Source of the DNA: Bacteroidota bacterium
GTDB lineage: Bacteria; Bacteroidota; Bacteroidia; Chitinophagales; Chitinophagaceae
Reading direction: 5' to 3'
DNA length: 25,151 nt
NCBI GenBank assembly: GCA_023412975.1
Contig: JAEZRB010000300.1
Coordinates: 1-25,151, forward strand
Made by a program: the position numbers and the translations under genes. Below, in pieces: positions 1 through 8,163 of this stretch. Within the stretch, counting starts at the first letter, position 1, and each line of letters begins with the position of its first letter. The notes under the pieces were generated by a model. That model searched no databases. It was not told the DNA's origin and was given only the letters and a program-made list of their open reading frames with translations.

Positions 1-1495
1 GTTTGCAGCCTCCTGTGAAAAAGGACTGGAAGGTTTAAATAAGAATAAGACCAGTCCAACAGCACTCGACCCGGTAATGCTCCTCAACAATGCCATCATC
101 AACACATCCTTCCCGGGTAAAACTATACTATTTGATGTTGGTATCGTTCAACAAATGGTAACACCCAATGGTGGTGTACTGGCCGGTGCCAACTTCAACC
201 AGGATAGCAAAGATGGTACCCTGGCCGCCATATGGACCATCTACTACCAAAATGTAATTAAATACACGCAGGACGCTCTTAACAAATCAAAAGATGCACC
301 CAACCGTCAAAACCTATATAACATGGTACGAATCTTCCAGTCGTACGTATATATGATACTGACGGACGAATACGGCTATATTCCATATTCGGAAGGAGGA
401 ATGGGACCCGACCAGGTATTTTTTCCCAAATATGATTCCCAGGAGGAAATTTATCCCAAGATCATACAGGAACTCACCGAGGCGTCCAATGCGCTTGATG
501 CCGGTGGGACGGTGGAAACCTCTGATATGCTTTATGCAGGAAATATAGAAAAATGGAAAAAATTCGGCTATTCTCTCTTGCTGAGAGCCGGCATGAGACT
601 TAGTAAAGTGAATACGGGCCTGGCACAAAGTACAGTACAGGCAGCAGTGGCTGGCGGCGTGATTCTTCAAAATGCCGACAATGCTTATATGCGACATGAT
701 GCCAACTACCTCCAACCGATGGGTAATATGCTGAACTCAACCGAAGCAGCCAATATCTATTTAGCCAAACCATTTGTAGACTACCTTAAAACGAATAATG
801 ACCCCCGCCTGTCTGCTATCGCAATTAGGTATAAAGGCGCCACTTCAGGACCAACGCAAACACCAGCCATTGGCACAACCGCAGCAGCCGATCAGATCGG
901 TATGCCCATGGGTTATGATAATGGTACAATCACTGCAAGAGCAGGTGCTGATGGTCTTGCCAGCTTCTATGACTATAGCCAGGTTGACCGCAGAAGGATG
1001 GCGAAAAATACCGCACCCGTGTTTTTCGTAACAGCAGCGCAGACACAGCTCCTGCTGGCCGAAGCCCGTTTCAGGGACTGGATCACAACAGGGACTGCTG
1101 CACAATACTATGAAAACGGTATTGCGGCACACATGGACCAGTTGGCAACCTACGACGCCGGTTCTACCGTGTCCCCATCAGATCGTGATACATATATCGC
1201 GGCAAATCCTCTTACTGCCGGGCAGGAATTGCAACAGATCAATACTCAATACTGGGTGGCATCATTCCTGAATGGCCCAGAAGCATTTGCTAATTTCAGA
1301 AGAAGCGGGTTCCCCCTGTTAACACCGAACCCTTACGGCCAGCCAAATAATCCGGATGTACCTGACGGGACTTTTATACGCCGACTGACTTATCCGACAA
1401 GTGAATTATCTATCAACTCGACCAATATTAATGCAGCCATTACTGCACAGGGGCCCGACAGGTTAGATACAAGAATATGGTGGGATAAACCGTAA
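1..1495 (+). CDS. SusD/RagB-like nutrient-binding outer-membrane lipoprotein (5' partial)
   Basis: The frame is open from base 2, upstream of the first ATG (77), and begins with the residues FAASC-EKGLEG. This is the end of a lipoprotein signal peptide with its lipobox cysteine, so only the first part of the signal peptide is missing and the start lies outside the window. The mature part of about 490 residues is rich in Asn, Tyr and Trp. It has the layout of the SusD-like_2 group (starch-binding-associated lipoproteins): an N-terminal NNAIIN segment, a helical TPR-like region around WTIYYQNVIKYTQDAL, and a late segment ending in RLDTRIWWDKP. Such proteins sit on the outer face of the outer membrane and cap a SusC TonB-dependent channel, which should be encoded just upstream. 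The substrate cannot be read from sequence; the sugar-acid/xylanase operon that follows makes a plant-cell-wall sugar plausible by inference. Confidence 0.88.
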   Translation, partial: FAASCEKGLEGLNKNKTSPTALDPVMLLNNAIINTSFPGKTILFDVGIVQQMVTPNGGVLAGANFNQDSKDGTLAAIWTIYYQNVIKYTQDALNKSKDAPNRQNLYNMVRIFQSYVYMILTDEYGYIPYSEGGMGPDQVFFPKYDSQEEIYPKIIQELTEASNALDAGGTVETSDMLYAGNIEKWKKFGYSLLLRAGMRLSKVNTGLAQSTVQAAVAGGVILQNADNAYMRHDANYLQPMGNMLNSTEAANIYLAKPFVDYLKTNNDPRLSAIAIRYKGATSGPTQTPAIGTTAAADQIGMPMGYDNGTITARAGADGLASFYDYSQVDRRRMAKNTAPVFFVTAAQTQLLLAEARFRDWITTGTAAQYYENGIAAHMDQLATYDAGSTVSPSDRDTYIAANPLTAGQELQQINTQYWVASFLNGPEAFANFRRSGFPLLTPNPYGQPNNPDVPDGTFIRRLTYPTSELSINSTNINAAITAQGPDRLDTRIWWDKP

Positions 1496-1531
1496 ATTCT
1501 TTAGCAGCAGTTGTCCTGGTATAAGGCAATC

Positions 1532-1560
1532 AGACCTTTTGTTTCTACAATGGGTCTTTT
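1532..1560 (+). terminator. Probable intrinsic terminator after the SusD-like gene
   Basis: AGACC (1532-1536) pairs with GGTCT (1553-1557), and TTGT (1539-1542) pairs with ACAA (1547-1550) around a TTCT loop. A wobble/mismatch step joins the two stems, and TTTCTTTC follows. It lies 37 nt after the stop codon and separates this gene from the dehydratase operon. The stem is modest. Confidence 0.45.
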
Positions 1561-1731
1561 CTTTCGTCAATTTTAATCGCTTTGAAGAAAGAATATATAT
1601 ACATGTCAATTGTAGTTGGACTACTGTTTTGGCTAATTTTATAAATTTAAATTATCGATTTATCCTCTGAGAAAAGACTGCTTCAGGAAAAATAACCGTC
1701 AAATACTGAAAACTTGTATTAAACCAGAATT

Positions 1732-3447
1732 ATGTCCCAAAAGTTAAGAAGCGCAGATTGGTTTGGAAAAGATGATAAAATGGGGTTCGTGCACCGGTCG
1801 TGGTTACGCAACCAGGGCTATCCTGATGACTACTTTAAAGGAAAGCCTGTTATAGGCATTTGCAATACCTGGAGCGAATTCACACCCTGCAACGGTCATC
1901 TACGCGATTTTGCAGAAATCGTAAAACGAGGCGTTGCAGAAGCGGGTGGTTTCCCGTTGGAATTCCCTGTCACCTCACTGGGTGAAACAATTATGCGGCC
2001 AACTACCATGTTGTTCCGCAACCTCGCCAGCATGGATGTGGAAGAAAGCATACGGGCCAATCCTATTGATGGAGTTGTACTACTCACGGGATGCGATAAA
2101 ACCACACCCAGTACTTTAATGGGTGCCTGCAGCGTAGACCTGCCTACCATTGTAGTACCAGGAGGACCCATGCTCAATGGAAGGTTTAAAGGTGAATGCC
2201 TGGGTTCAGGTTCCTTTAACTGGATGGTAAAGGAAAAAACACTGGTCGAGAAATACACACCGGAAGATATTCACGAAGCAGAAGTAGGCGTTGCCCGGAG
2301 CCAGGGACATTGCATGAGTATGGGCACTGCCTCCACTATGGCATGCATGGTTGAAGCATTGGGATTAACGTTGCCAGGTGCCGCCGCCATTCCAGCTGTC
2401 GATTCAAGAAAAAAAGTGATGGCCCAACTTTCAGGCCGAAGGATTGTGGAAATGGTAAAGGAAGATTTGAAGCTTTCAAAGATCCTCACCAGGCAGGCAT
2501 TTGAAAATTCAATCATTGTCAATGCCGGCGTAGGAGGCTCAACCAATCTCGTCATGCACCTTCTAGCCATTGCAGGTAGGATCGGCGTGGAACTGAAACT
2601 CGAAGACTTTGATATCATCGGCAGCAAAATCCCCCTGCTAGCCAACCTGAAACCATCCGGTAAATACCTGATGGAAGATTTTTATTACGCCGGCGGCCTG
2701 CCGATCGTGATCAATGAATTAAAAAACTACCTGCACAATAATGCCCTGACGGTAAACGGGAAGACCCTCGGGGAGAACAATGAATCGCCCAAATGCTATA
2801 ACAGGGAAGTCATTGCATCTATTGATTCGCCCCTGCAAAAAGAAGCAGGTATTGCTGTATTGAAAGGAAACCTGTGTGAGAATGGTGCCATCATTAAACC
2901 TTCAGCCGCAACTCCTGCCCTCATGAAACATATGGGCCGGGCAGTTGTATTTGAAACCATGGAAGATTATCACGCAAGAATTGACGATCCTAACCTGGAT
3001 ATTGACGAGAATTCAGTCATTGTGCTAAAGGGTGTAGGTCCGGTGGGATACCCCGGGATGCCGGAAGTTGGTAACGTGGACCTCCCGGAAAAACTGCTCC
3101 GCAAAGGAGTAAAAGACATAGTGAGGATTTCAGATGGAAGAATGAGCGGTACCGCTGCAGGAACGGTGGTGCTACATGTATCACCAGAATCCTCTGTTGG
3201 CGGTGTACTGGCGCTTGTGCAGGATGGTGATATGATTGAACTGGATGTTGAGAACAGGAAACTTCACCTGGCAATAAGCGATGAAGAAATGGAAAAAAGA
3301 AGAGCTGCCTGGAAAGCACCGGAGCCGATGGCTACACGGGGCTATGTGAGATTTTATATTGACCATGTACAGCAGGCCCATCTTGGCGCCGACCTGGATA
3401 TCCTCCAGGGAGGGTCAGGCTCAGTGGTAACAAGAGATTTGCACTAA
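1732..3447 (+). CDS. IlvD/Edd-family sugar-acid dehydratase (L-arabonate / D-xylonate type)
   Basis: This 571-aa protein is a full-length IlvD/Edd dehydratase, an Fe-S and Mg enzyme that turns an aldonate into a 2-keto-3-deoxy acid in the cytoplasm. The three cluster cysteines are visible: C53 in TPCNGH, C121 in TGCDKT and C194 in QGHCMSMGTAST. Their spacing is identical to Cys59/127/200 of Rhizobium L-arabinonate dehydratase. Mg ligands E85 (LGETI) and D122, the lysine K123 that is carbamylated in the family, and the catalytic serine S472 (GRMSGT) are also present. The length and the motif IRANPIDGVVLLTGCDKT fit the sugar-acid branch, not biosynthetic IlvD, and the neighbours (lactonase, FAH protein, GntP permease) agree. 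Arabonate, xylonate, fuconate or galactonate as substrate cannot be decided from sequence. It is the first gene of an operon running to at least 7778. Confidence 0.9.
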   Translation: MSQKLRSADWFGKDDKMGFVHRSWLRNQGYPDDYFKGKPVIGICNTWSEFTPCNGHLRDFAEIVKRGVAEAGGFPLEFPVTSLGETIMRPTTMLFRNLASMDVEESIRANPIDGVVLLTGCDKTTPSTLMGACSVDLPTIVVPGGPMLNGRFKGECLGSGSFNWMVKEKTLVEKYTPEDIHEAEVGVARSQGHCMSMGTASTMACMVEALGLTLPGAAAIPAVDSRKKVMAQLSGRRIVEMVKEDLKLSKILTRQAFENSIIVNAGVGGSTNLVMHLLAIAGRIGVELKLEDFDIIGSKIPLLANLKPSGKYLMEDFYYAGGLPIVINELKNYLHNNALTVNGKTLGENNESPKCYNREVIASIDSPLQKEAGIAVLKGNLCENGAIIKPSAATPALMKHMGRAVVFETMEDYHARIDDPNLDIDENSVIVLKGVGPVGYPGMPEVGNVDLPEKLLRKGVKDIVRISDGRMSGTAAGTVVLHVSPESSVGGVLALVQDGDMIELDVENRKLHLAISDEEMEKRRAAWKAPEPMATRGYVRFYIDHVQQAHLGADLDILQGGSGSVVTRDLH

Positions 3448-3481
3448 ATAAAGATCTTGGCAGTAACTTTAAGAAAAACAA

Positions 3482-4504
3482 ATGACGAGAATAATATTTT
3501 ATTGCCTCGCATGTATGGTGGCAGGATGTAATAATGCATCCCAAAAAACCGATTCCCACACTATGAACTATGAAACCACGGGCTCGATCGAGAGACTTGA
3601 TCCGTCACTCGACGCCATCGTCGACACACAGGCAAAAGCCGAGATCATCGCTACCGGCTTCGAATGGAGCGAAGGCCCCCTTTGGGTTGAAAAACATAAG
3701 ATGCTTTTGTTTAGCGACGTGCCTACCAATACGATCTACAAATGGACGGAAGAAAAAGGTAAAGAAGTTTATTTAAAACCATCGGGCTTCAGTAGTACTG
3801 ATTCAAAAAGTAGAGAACCCGGCAGTAATGGACTGATCCTCGACGCAGAGGGTAACCTGGTATTATGCCAACACGGCAACCGGCAAATGGCACGAATGGA
3901 TGCTCCACTTGATAAACCAGAACCAAAGTTTATCCCCCTCGCCGATAAATATAAGGATCAACGATTCAGCAGCCCCAACGATGCGGTATATAACCAGGCA
4001 GGTGAGTTATTTTTTACTGATCCTCCTTACGGACTTCCATCTCAGGGTGATGATGACCCGGCAAAGGAAATAAAATGGAACGGTGTATACAAAGTAAAGA
4101 CAAACGGTGAAGTCATTCTTTTGGTTGATAGCATCACGCGTCCCAATGGCATCGCGTTTATGCCTGGTGAAAACAAACTGATCATTGCCTGTTCCGATCC
4201 AGCAACCCCTAACTGGTATATCTATGATGTAAATGGAGATTCCCTGACAAACGGCAAAATTTTTTATAGCACATCCAACGAGCGGAAAGGCCTGAAAGGA
4301 TTGCCCGACGGTTTCAAGATCGATCGCAATGGCAACGTATTTGCAAGCGGGCCCGGCGGTATCTGGATATTTAACCGCGATGCAAAACCCATCGGGAAAA
4401 TAAAGCTCGACGAAGCAGCTTCCAATGTTGCATTGTCTGATGATGAAAAAACAATGTACATCACAAATGATATGCGCATACTACGGGTAATCCTGAGAAA
4501 ATAA
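3482..4504 (+). CDS. SMP-30/gluconolactonase-family sugar lactonase, lipoprotein
   Basis: This 340-aa six-bladed beta-propeller of the SMP-30/gluconolactonase/LRE family would open an aldonolactone to the free aldonate. A short signal sequence ends in the lipobox VAG-C16, so the enzyme is predicted to be membrane-anchored outside the cytoplasm. The four metal-site positions of the family are present: E64 (WSEGPLW), N166 (SSPNDAVY), N222 (TRPNGIAF) and D276 (LPDGFKI). It lies 34 nt after the dehydratase and 4 nt before the FAH gene. The order lactonase plus dehydratase suggests lactones are hydrolysed in the periplasm and the acid is imported by the GntP permease of the same operon (inference). 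Sugar specificity is unknown. Some family members hydrolyse phosphotriesters or other lactones, but the context favours a sugar lactone. Confidence 0.85.
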   Translation: MTRIIFYCLACMVAGCNNASQKTDSHTMNYETTGSIERLDPSLDAIVDTQAKAEIIATGFEWSEGPLWVEKHKMLLFSDVPTNTIYKWTEEKGKEVYLKPSGFSSTDSKSREPGSNGLILDAEGNLVLCQHGNRQMARMDAPLDKPEPKFIPLADKYKDQRFSSPNDAVYNQAGELFFTDPPYGLPSQGDDDPAKEIKWNGVYKVKTNGEVILLVDSITRPNGIAFMPGENKLIIACSDPATPNWYIYDVNGDSLTNGKIFYSTSNERKGLKGLPDGFKIDRNGNVFASGPGGIWIFNRDAKPIGKIKLDEAASNVALSDDEKTMYITNDMRILRVILRK

Positions 4505-4508
4505 CAAG

Positions 4509-5345
4509 ATGAAAATCTATAAACACAACGCTGGGATTATTCTCGAGCACGATAAACAACATTATTTATTGCCTTTCGATAATTGGGAACAACTCGTCAA
4601 TGATGATGAACTATTGACAAAACTTAGTCAATACCTCCGGTCAGGAGAGGCCAAACCGCTTGATAGTTTTGACGAGACAGGTATCCAGGCACCCATAGGT
4701 GAGCACCAGGAACTCTGGGCCTGTGGGGTTACCTATTTACGAAGTAAGATCGGACGGCAGGAAGAATCAAAGACTGCGGGTGGCGCAGATTTTTATGCAA
4801 GGGTGTATGATGCGGAAAGGCCGGAGGTGTTCTTCAAATCGACACCCCATCGCATTGTTGGCCATCACGGTAAAGTAAATATCCGCAAAGATTCGACCTG
4901 GGATGTACCTGAGCCCGAGCTAACCCTTGTAGTTACATCATCAGGAAAGATCATCGGTTATACAATTGGAAATGATATGAGCAGCCGGAGTATTGAAGGT
5001 GAAAATCCTTTGTACCTGCCACAGGCAAAAACCTATGACGGATCTGCCGCACTGGGACCCTGCATTTATTTGACAAATGAACCACTCGACCCGGCCAGCA
5101 ATATTAAGCTAGAGATAGAACGTGATGGCAATACAGTTTTCGATGAATTTATTGCAATAAGCCAGATGAAGCGCAGCGTGAAGGAACTGGTGTCGTTTGT
5201 TTACCGCGAATGCTCCTTTCCCTCTGGTTGCCTGGTGATGACGGGAACGGGTATTGTACCCGGCCATGACTTTACACTTAGGAGTGGTGATGTGATCCGG
5301 ATCAGCATTGACCATATCGGTACATTGACAAATACAGTACGATAA
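4509..5345 (+). CDS. FAH-superfamily protein, probable 2-keto-3-deoxy-pentonate dehydratase
   Basis: This 278-aa protein of the fumarylacetoacetate hydrolase superfamily shows the metal triad E135 and E137 (in VPEPELTLV) and D156 (in GNDMSSR). The spacings are the same as E143/E145/D164 of Sulfolobus 2-keto-3-deoxy-D-arabinonate dehydratase. Conserved family segments YTIGNDMSSRSIEG, K174 and YDGSAALGP follow. The first ~65 residues form the small N-terminal domain seen in this branch. The gene starts 4 nt after the lactonase stop and ends 3 nt before the permease, so it is translationally coupled in the operon. From the context I infer dehydration of the 2-keto-3-deoxy acid made by the upstream dehydratase, giving 2-oxoglutarate semialdehyde if the sugar is a pentose. 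A 2,4-diketo-3-deoxy-acid hydrolase, as in L-fuconate routes, is the main alternative. Confidence 0.82.
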   Translation: MKIYKHNAGIILEHDKQHYLLPFDNWEQLVNDDELLTKLSQYLRSGEAKPLDSFDETGIQAPIGEHQELWACGVTYLRSKIGRQEESKTAGGADFYARVYDAERPEVFFKSTPHRIVGHHGKVNIRKDSTWDVPEPELTLVVTSSGKIIGYTIGNDMSSRSIEGENPLYLPQAKTYDGSAALGPCIYLTNEPLDPASNIKLEIERDGNTVFDEFIAISQMKRSVKELVSFVYRECSFPSGCLVMTGTGIVPGHDFTLRSGDVIRISIDHIGTLTNTVR

Positions 5346-5348
5346 TAA

Positions 5349-6659
5349 ATGACATTTCCCATCATCATTTTCGCGATTGCCCTGCAGGTCTTTTTAACTG
5401 TAAGAAAGGTTAGCCCTTTTTTATCGCTGCTGATAGTTGCCATCATTGCCGGCGCCCTGCTGGGTATGCAACCTGCTGAAATACTAAAATCTGTTGAAAA
5501 TGGTGTTGGAAGTACCCTTGGTGGCCTGGCACTGATCATTTGCCTGGGTGCCATACTGGGTAAAATACTGGAAGAAGGTGGCGCTGCTGAAAAGATATCC
5601 TCAACGCTAATTAACAAGTTTGGAAAAAGTAATATACAGTGGGCAGTGATGCTAACCGGGTTCCTGGTAGGCATCCCTTTATACTATAATGCAGGTTTTG
5701 TGATCCTCGTGCCACTGGTTTTTTCCATCGCCCGCAAAACAGGATTACCCCTATTGTATATTGCTATTCCCATGGCAGCGGCATTATCTACTACCCATTG
5801 CTTTTTGCCACCGCATCCCGGGCCTGTTGTTCTGGTCAATGCGTTTAAAGCTGATATGGGAAAAACGCTGATCTACGGACTGATGATCGCGATACCGGTG
5901 GTCATACTCGCCGGACCTGTGTTGGGGCGTTTCCTGAAAGGGGTTAAAGCCAGCAATGGTCTTTATGCTGTAAAAGAAAACAGCATCGAAAAAAAATTAC
6001 CTGCCGCATTACCAAGCTTTTTTATTGCCTTACTCCCCGTGTTGCTCATTGCCATAGCCGTAGTGGCAAATAATTTTTTGGATGAAGAAACCGGGCTCAG
6101 GAAAATTTTACTCTTTCTCGGTGATCCTACCATCGCACTGCTTATCGCTGTCTTACTCGCCGCCTGGCAGTTTGGATTGCGATCGGGACATTCGATGGAA
6201 ACAACGATGAAATGGCTTGGTGATGCCATTGCGGGGATCGCGCTGATCCTGCTGATCATCACCGCGGGTGGCGTTTTCAAACAGGTGCTGACAGATAGCG
6301 GTACAGGTGATTATATTGCCTCGTTCAGCAGCCAGTGGCAAATGCCGCCATTATTGTTTGCCTGGATCGTGACGGCTTTGCTGCGGGTCACCATCGGATC
6401 AGCCACTGTAGCGGGCATCACTGCGGCGGGTGTGGTATCGCCATTGGTAGAAGCGGGTACCGTATCGCCTGAACTGATGGTATTGGCCGTGGGCACCGGC
6501 AGTGTTTTTGGATCACATGTCAACGATACCGGCTTCTGGATGTTTAAGGAATTTTTTAATTTATCATTACGCCAGACATTTTTATCATGGACTGTTATGG
6601 AGACGATCATCTCCATATTGGGACTGGGAGGAGTGCTTATCCTCGACCTTTTTATATAA
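5349..6659 (+). CDS. GntP-family gluconate/aldonate:H+ symporter
   Basis: This 436-aa polytopic inner-membrane protein is hydrophobic throughout, with about 12-14 potential membrane segments. It has the GntP-family signatures: the glycine-rich segment STLGGLALIICLGAILGKIL near residue 60, the STTHCFLPPHPGPV loop near 150, and a late segment with GTGSVFGSHVNDTGFW. Its length matches GntP, IdnT and DsdX proteins (about 440 aa). It would import a sugar acid by proton symport. It follows the FAH gene by 3 nt and precedes the xylanase by 15 nt. Its presence with a lactonase and a sugar-acid dehydratase argues that the operon takes up an acid and does not oxidise an internal sugar. The exact substrate is not visible; some GntP-family members carry D-serine or glycerate. 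Confidence 0.9.
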   Translation: MTFPIIIFAIALQVFLTVRKVSPFLSLLIVAIIAGALLGMQPAEILKSVENGVGSTLGGLALIICLGAILGKILEEGGAAEKISSTLINKFGKSNIQWAVMLTGFLVGIPLYYNAGFVILVPLVFSIARKTGLPLLYIAIPMAAALSTTHCFLPPHPGPVVLVNAFKADMGKTLIYGLMIAIPVVILAGPVLGRFLKGVKASNGLYAVKENSIEKKLPAALPSFFIALLPVLLIAIAVVANNFLDEETGLRKILLFLGDPTIALLIAVLLAAWQFGLRSGHSMETTMKWLGDAIAGIALILLIITAGGVFKQVLTDSGTGDYIASFSSQWQMPPLLFAWIVTALLRVTIGSATVAGITAAGVVSPLVEAGTVSPELMVLAVGTGSVFGSHVNDTGFWMFKEFFNLSLRQTFLSWTVMETIISILGLGGVLILDLFI

Positions 6660-6674
6660 TTAAAAATACCGCTC

Positions 6675-7778
6675 ATGAAACAGTTATTAAGTTTTGTATG
6701 CTGCTTTAGCCTATCCTGTTTGCTGTCGGTTGGATGCTATGGCCAAACCAACACGTCTACGGGTGCCAATAATAGTAAGGGGCTGAAGGATTATTACAAA
6801 GATCATTTTAATATCGGAGTAGCCGTATCACCACGGGCTTTAAAAACTGATGAGACAAACCTTATTTTGTCGCAATTCAATAGCCTGACCGCTGAGAATG
6901 CTATGAAAATGGGCCCTATCCATCCGAAAGAAAACGAATACAACTGGGCTGGTGGAGATGCTATTGCTGCATTTGCAAAAGAAAATAATATGAAGTTCCG
7001 TGGACATACGCTATGCTGGCACCAGCAGGCGCCAGGATGGATGTTTATTGATGCCGATAGCAACCAGGTTACTAAGGAGGTGTTATTGGCGAGGTTAAAA
7101 GACCATATAACAACAGTAGTCAGCCGTTATAAAGGCAGCATTTATGCCTGGGATGTGGTAAACGAAGCCATCAGTGATAAAAAAGATGAATACCTGCGGC
7201 CTTCCCTATGGTACCAGATCTGTGGCGACGAATATATCGCCAAAGCCTTTGAATGGGCACATGCCGCCGACCCTGATGCCTTATTATTTTATAATGATTA
7301 CAATGAGATCAACGCCGAGAAGAGAAAAAAGATCGTCAGGCTGATCAAAGAGCTGAAGGAAAAAGGGGTCCCTATTCACGGTATTGGATTGCAGGGGCAT
7401 TGGGCTACGAATGAACCATCACGGGAACAACTGGAACAAACCTTAAAAGACTTTTCGGAGCTGGGTCTTGAAATACATATTACCGAGCTGGATATTTCAG
7501 TGTACCCCAAGGAACATAGCGCGAGGCAAAAAACAGCGGCTGATGCAGACACAGCTTTTACGACTCAAAAAGAACAACTACAGATAGATTCATATAAAAT
7601 GATATTTGATCTCTTCAGGAAATATAAAGACAATATCAGCTCAGTTACCTTCTGGAATATTTCCGACAGGCATAGCTGGCTTGATAATTTCCCGGTAAGA
7701 GGAAGGAAAGACTATCCATTACTTTTTGATAAGGATTTGAAACCCAAGAAAGTTTATTGGGAAGTGGTCAGGTTTTAG
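6675..7778 (+). CDS. GH10 endo-1,4-beta-xylanase, exported
   Basis: This 367-aa single-domain GH10 protein would cleave internal beta-1,4 bonds in xylan. The family landmarks are all present: FNSLTAENAMKMG (about 68-80), GHTLCWHQQAPGW (110-122), acid/base E164 in WDVVNEAI, GIGLQGHW (237-243), nucleophile E271 in HITELDIS, and TFWNISDRHSWL near the C-terminus. A hydrophobic N-terminal signal runs to about residue 20. LLSVG-C21 could be a relaxed lipobox, or cleavage could be by signal peptidase I after YG; I cannot decide. There is no carbohydrate-binding module and no T9SS tail, so location is periplasmic or membrane-tethered. Placement at the end of an aldonate operon suggests it trims xylo-oligosaccharides feeding that pathway (inference). 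Confidence 0.93.
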   Translation: MKQLLSFVCCFSLSCLLSVGCYGQTNTSTGANNSKGLKDYYKDHFNIGVAVSPRALKTDETNLILSQFNSLTAENAMKMGPIHPKENEYNWAGGDAIAAFAKENNMKFRGHTLCWHQQAPGWMFIDADSNQVTKEVLLARLKDHITTVVSRYKGSIYAWDVVNEAISDKKDEYLRPSLWYQICGDEYIAKAFEWAHAADPDALLFYNDYNEINAEKRKKIVRLIKELKEKGVPIHGIGLQGHWATNEPSREQLEQTLKDFSELGLEIHITELDISVYPKEHSARQKTAADADTAFTTQKEQLQIDSYKMIFDLFRKYKDNISSVTFWNISDRHSWLDNFPVRGRKDYPLLFDKDLKPKKVYWEVVRF

Positions 7779-7800
7779 TAACGAGGGGCATGATATTTAA

Positions 7801-8109
7801 AAGTCTTACCTTGCCGCTGCGGAGCAGTTCCAGAACTGGTATTTGCTTCATGAAACCTTATCTATGCCTGTCAAGTATTCCAACTATTATTCCCGGCACG
7901 AGGAAAAAACATTCCCTGATCAAAAACAATTGATAACCTATAGTTATAACGAGCAGGAGCGTTCCATCATTGGAATCATGGAAGAAAGAGAAGGCCTGAT
8001 ATTCCTGTACGAATACCGCGGAGCACTTGTGGGAGTTGAATTTTTTATTTCCTTCTCCAGGCAGTCTATTTCTTATAAATTGATCAAAGTAGATCAGGTG
8101 ATGGCCTGA
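7801..8109 (+). CDS. Small unrecognised protein, start uncertain, possible frameshift
   Basis: The frame is open from 7801 (a TAA lies at 7798-7800) to the stop at 8109. Possible starts inside are a TTG at 7843 and an ATG at 7864, giving about 88 or 81 aa. The residues before them (KSYLAAAEQFQNWYLLHETL) look like protein, so neither start convinces. An ATG at 7790, 12 nt after the xylanase stop, reads MIFK in another frame; one extra A in the AAAA run at 7799-7802 would join it to this frame, giving about 106 aa. The translated product is rich in Tyr, Glu and Ser, with a hydrophobic C-terminal part (LVGVEFFISF). No family is recognised. It is codirectional with the operon and may be its last gene. 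Confidence 0.5.
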   Translation, partial: KSYLAAAEQFQNWYLLHETLSMPVKYSNYYSRHEEKTFPDQKQLITYSYNEQERSIIGIMEEREGLIFLYEYRGALVGVEFFISFSRQSISYKLIKVDQVMA

Positions 8110-8137
8110 TAGTTTTCCCTGCCCTATTAAACATAAA

Positions 8138-8156
8138 CCCGGGAATAGTACCCGGG
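8138..8156 (-). terminator. Terminator hairpin at the convergent gene junction
   Basis: CCCGGG (8138-8143) and CCCGGG (8151-8156) form a six-pair GC stem with a 7-nt loop between two convergent genes. Read on the minus strand it is followed by TTTATGTTTAA, which fits termination of the FG-GAP gene ending at 8164. It may also stop + strand transcripts, though the T content on that side is poorer. Confidence 0.55.
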
Positions 8157-8163
8157 ATGCCCA

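Noticed and set aside
314..715. 133-aa minus-strand ORF and similar ORFs inside the SusD, SusC, FG-GAP and symporter genes
   Set aside because: These are antisense or off-frame shadows of well-supported genes, with no recognisable domain and low-complexity or Cys/Pro/Arg-rich composition.
1628..1661. TTTG and AT-rich stretch as a -33/-7 promoter for the dehydratase operon
   Set aside because: TTTG is present at 1628-1631 but no acceptable TAnnTTTG lies at the needed distance; AT-richness alone is not evidence.
1732..3447. Annotation as biosynthetic dihydroxy-acid dehydratase IlvD
   Set aside because: Cys spacing and motifs match the sugar-acid branch, and the neighbours are sugar-acid genes, with no branched-chain amino acid genes nearby.
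7843..8109. TTG at 7843 as a true start
   Set aside because: Protein-like sequence continues upstream in the same frame and no ribosome-binding context is seen; an earlier start with a frameshift, or the ATG at 7864, is as likely.
8138..8156. Paired CCCGGG sites as an attachment or recombination site
   Set aside because: No integrase, duplication or tRNA nearby; position between convergent genes with a T-rich flank fits a terminator.
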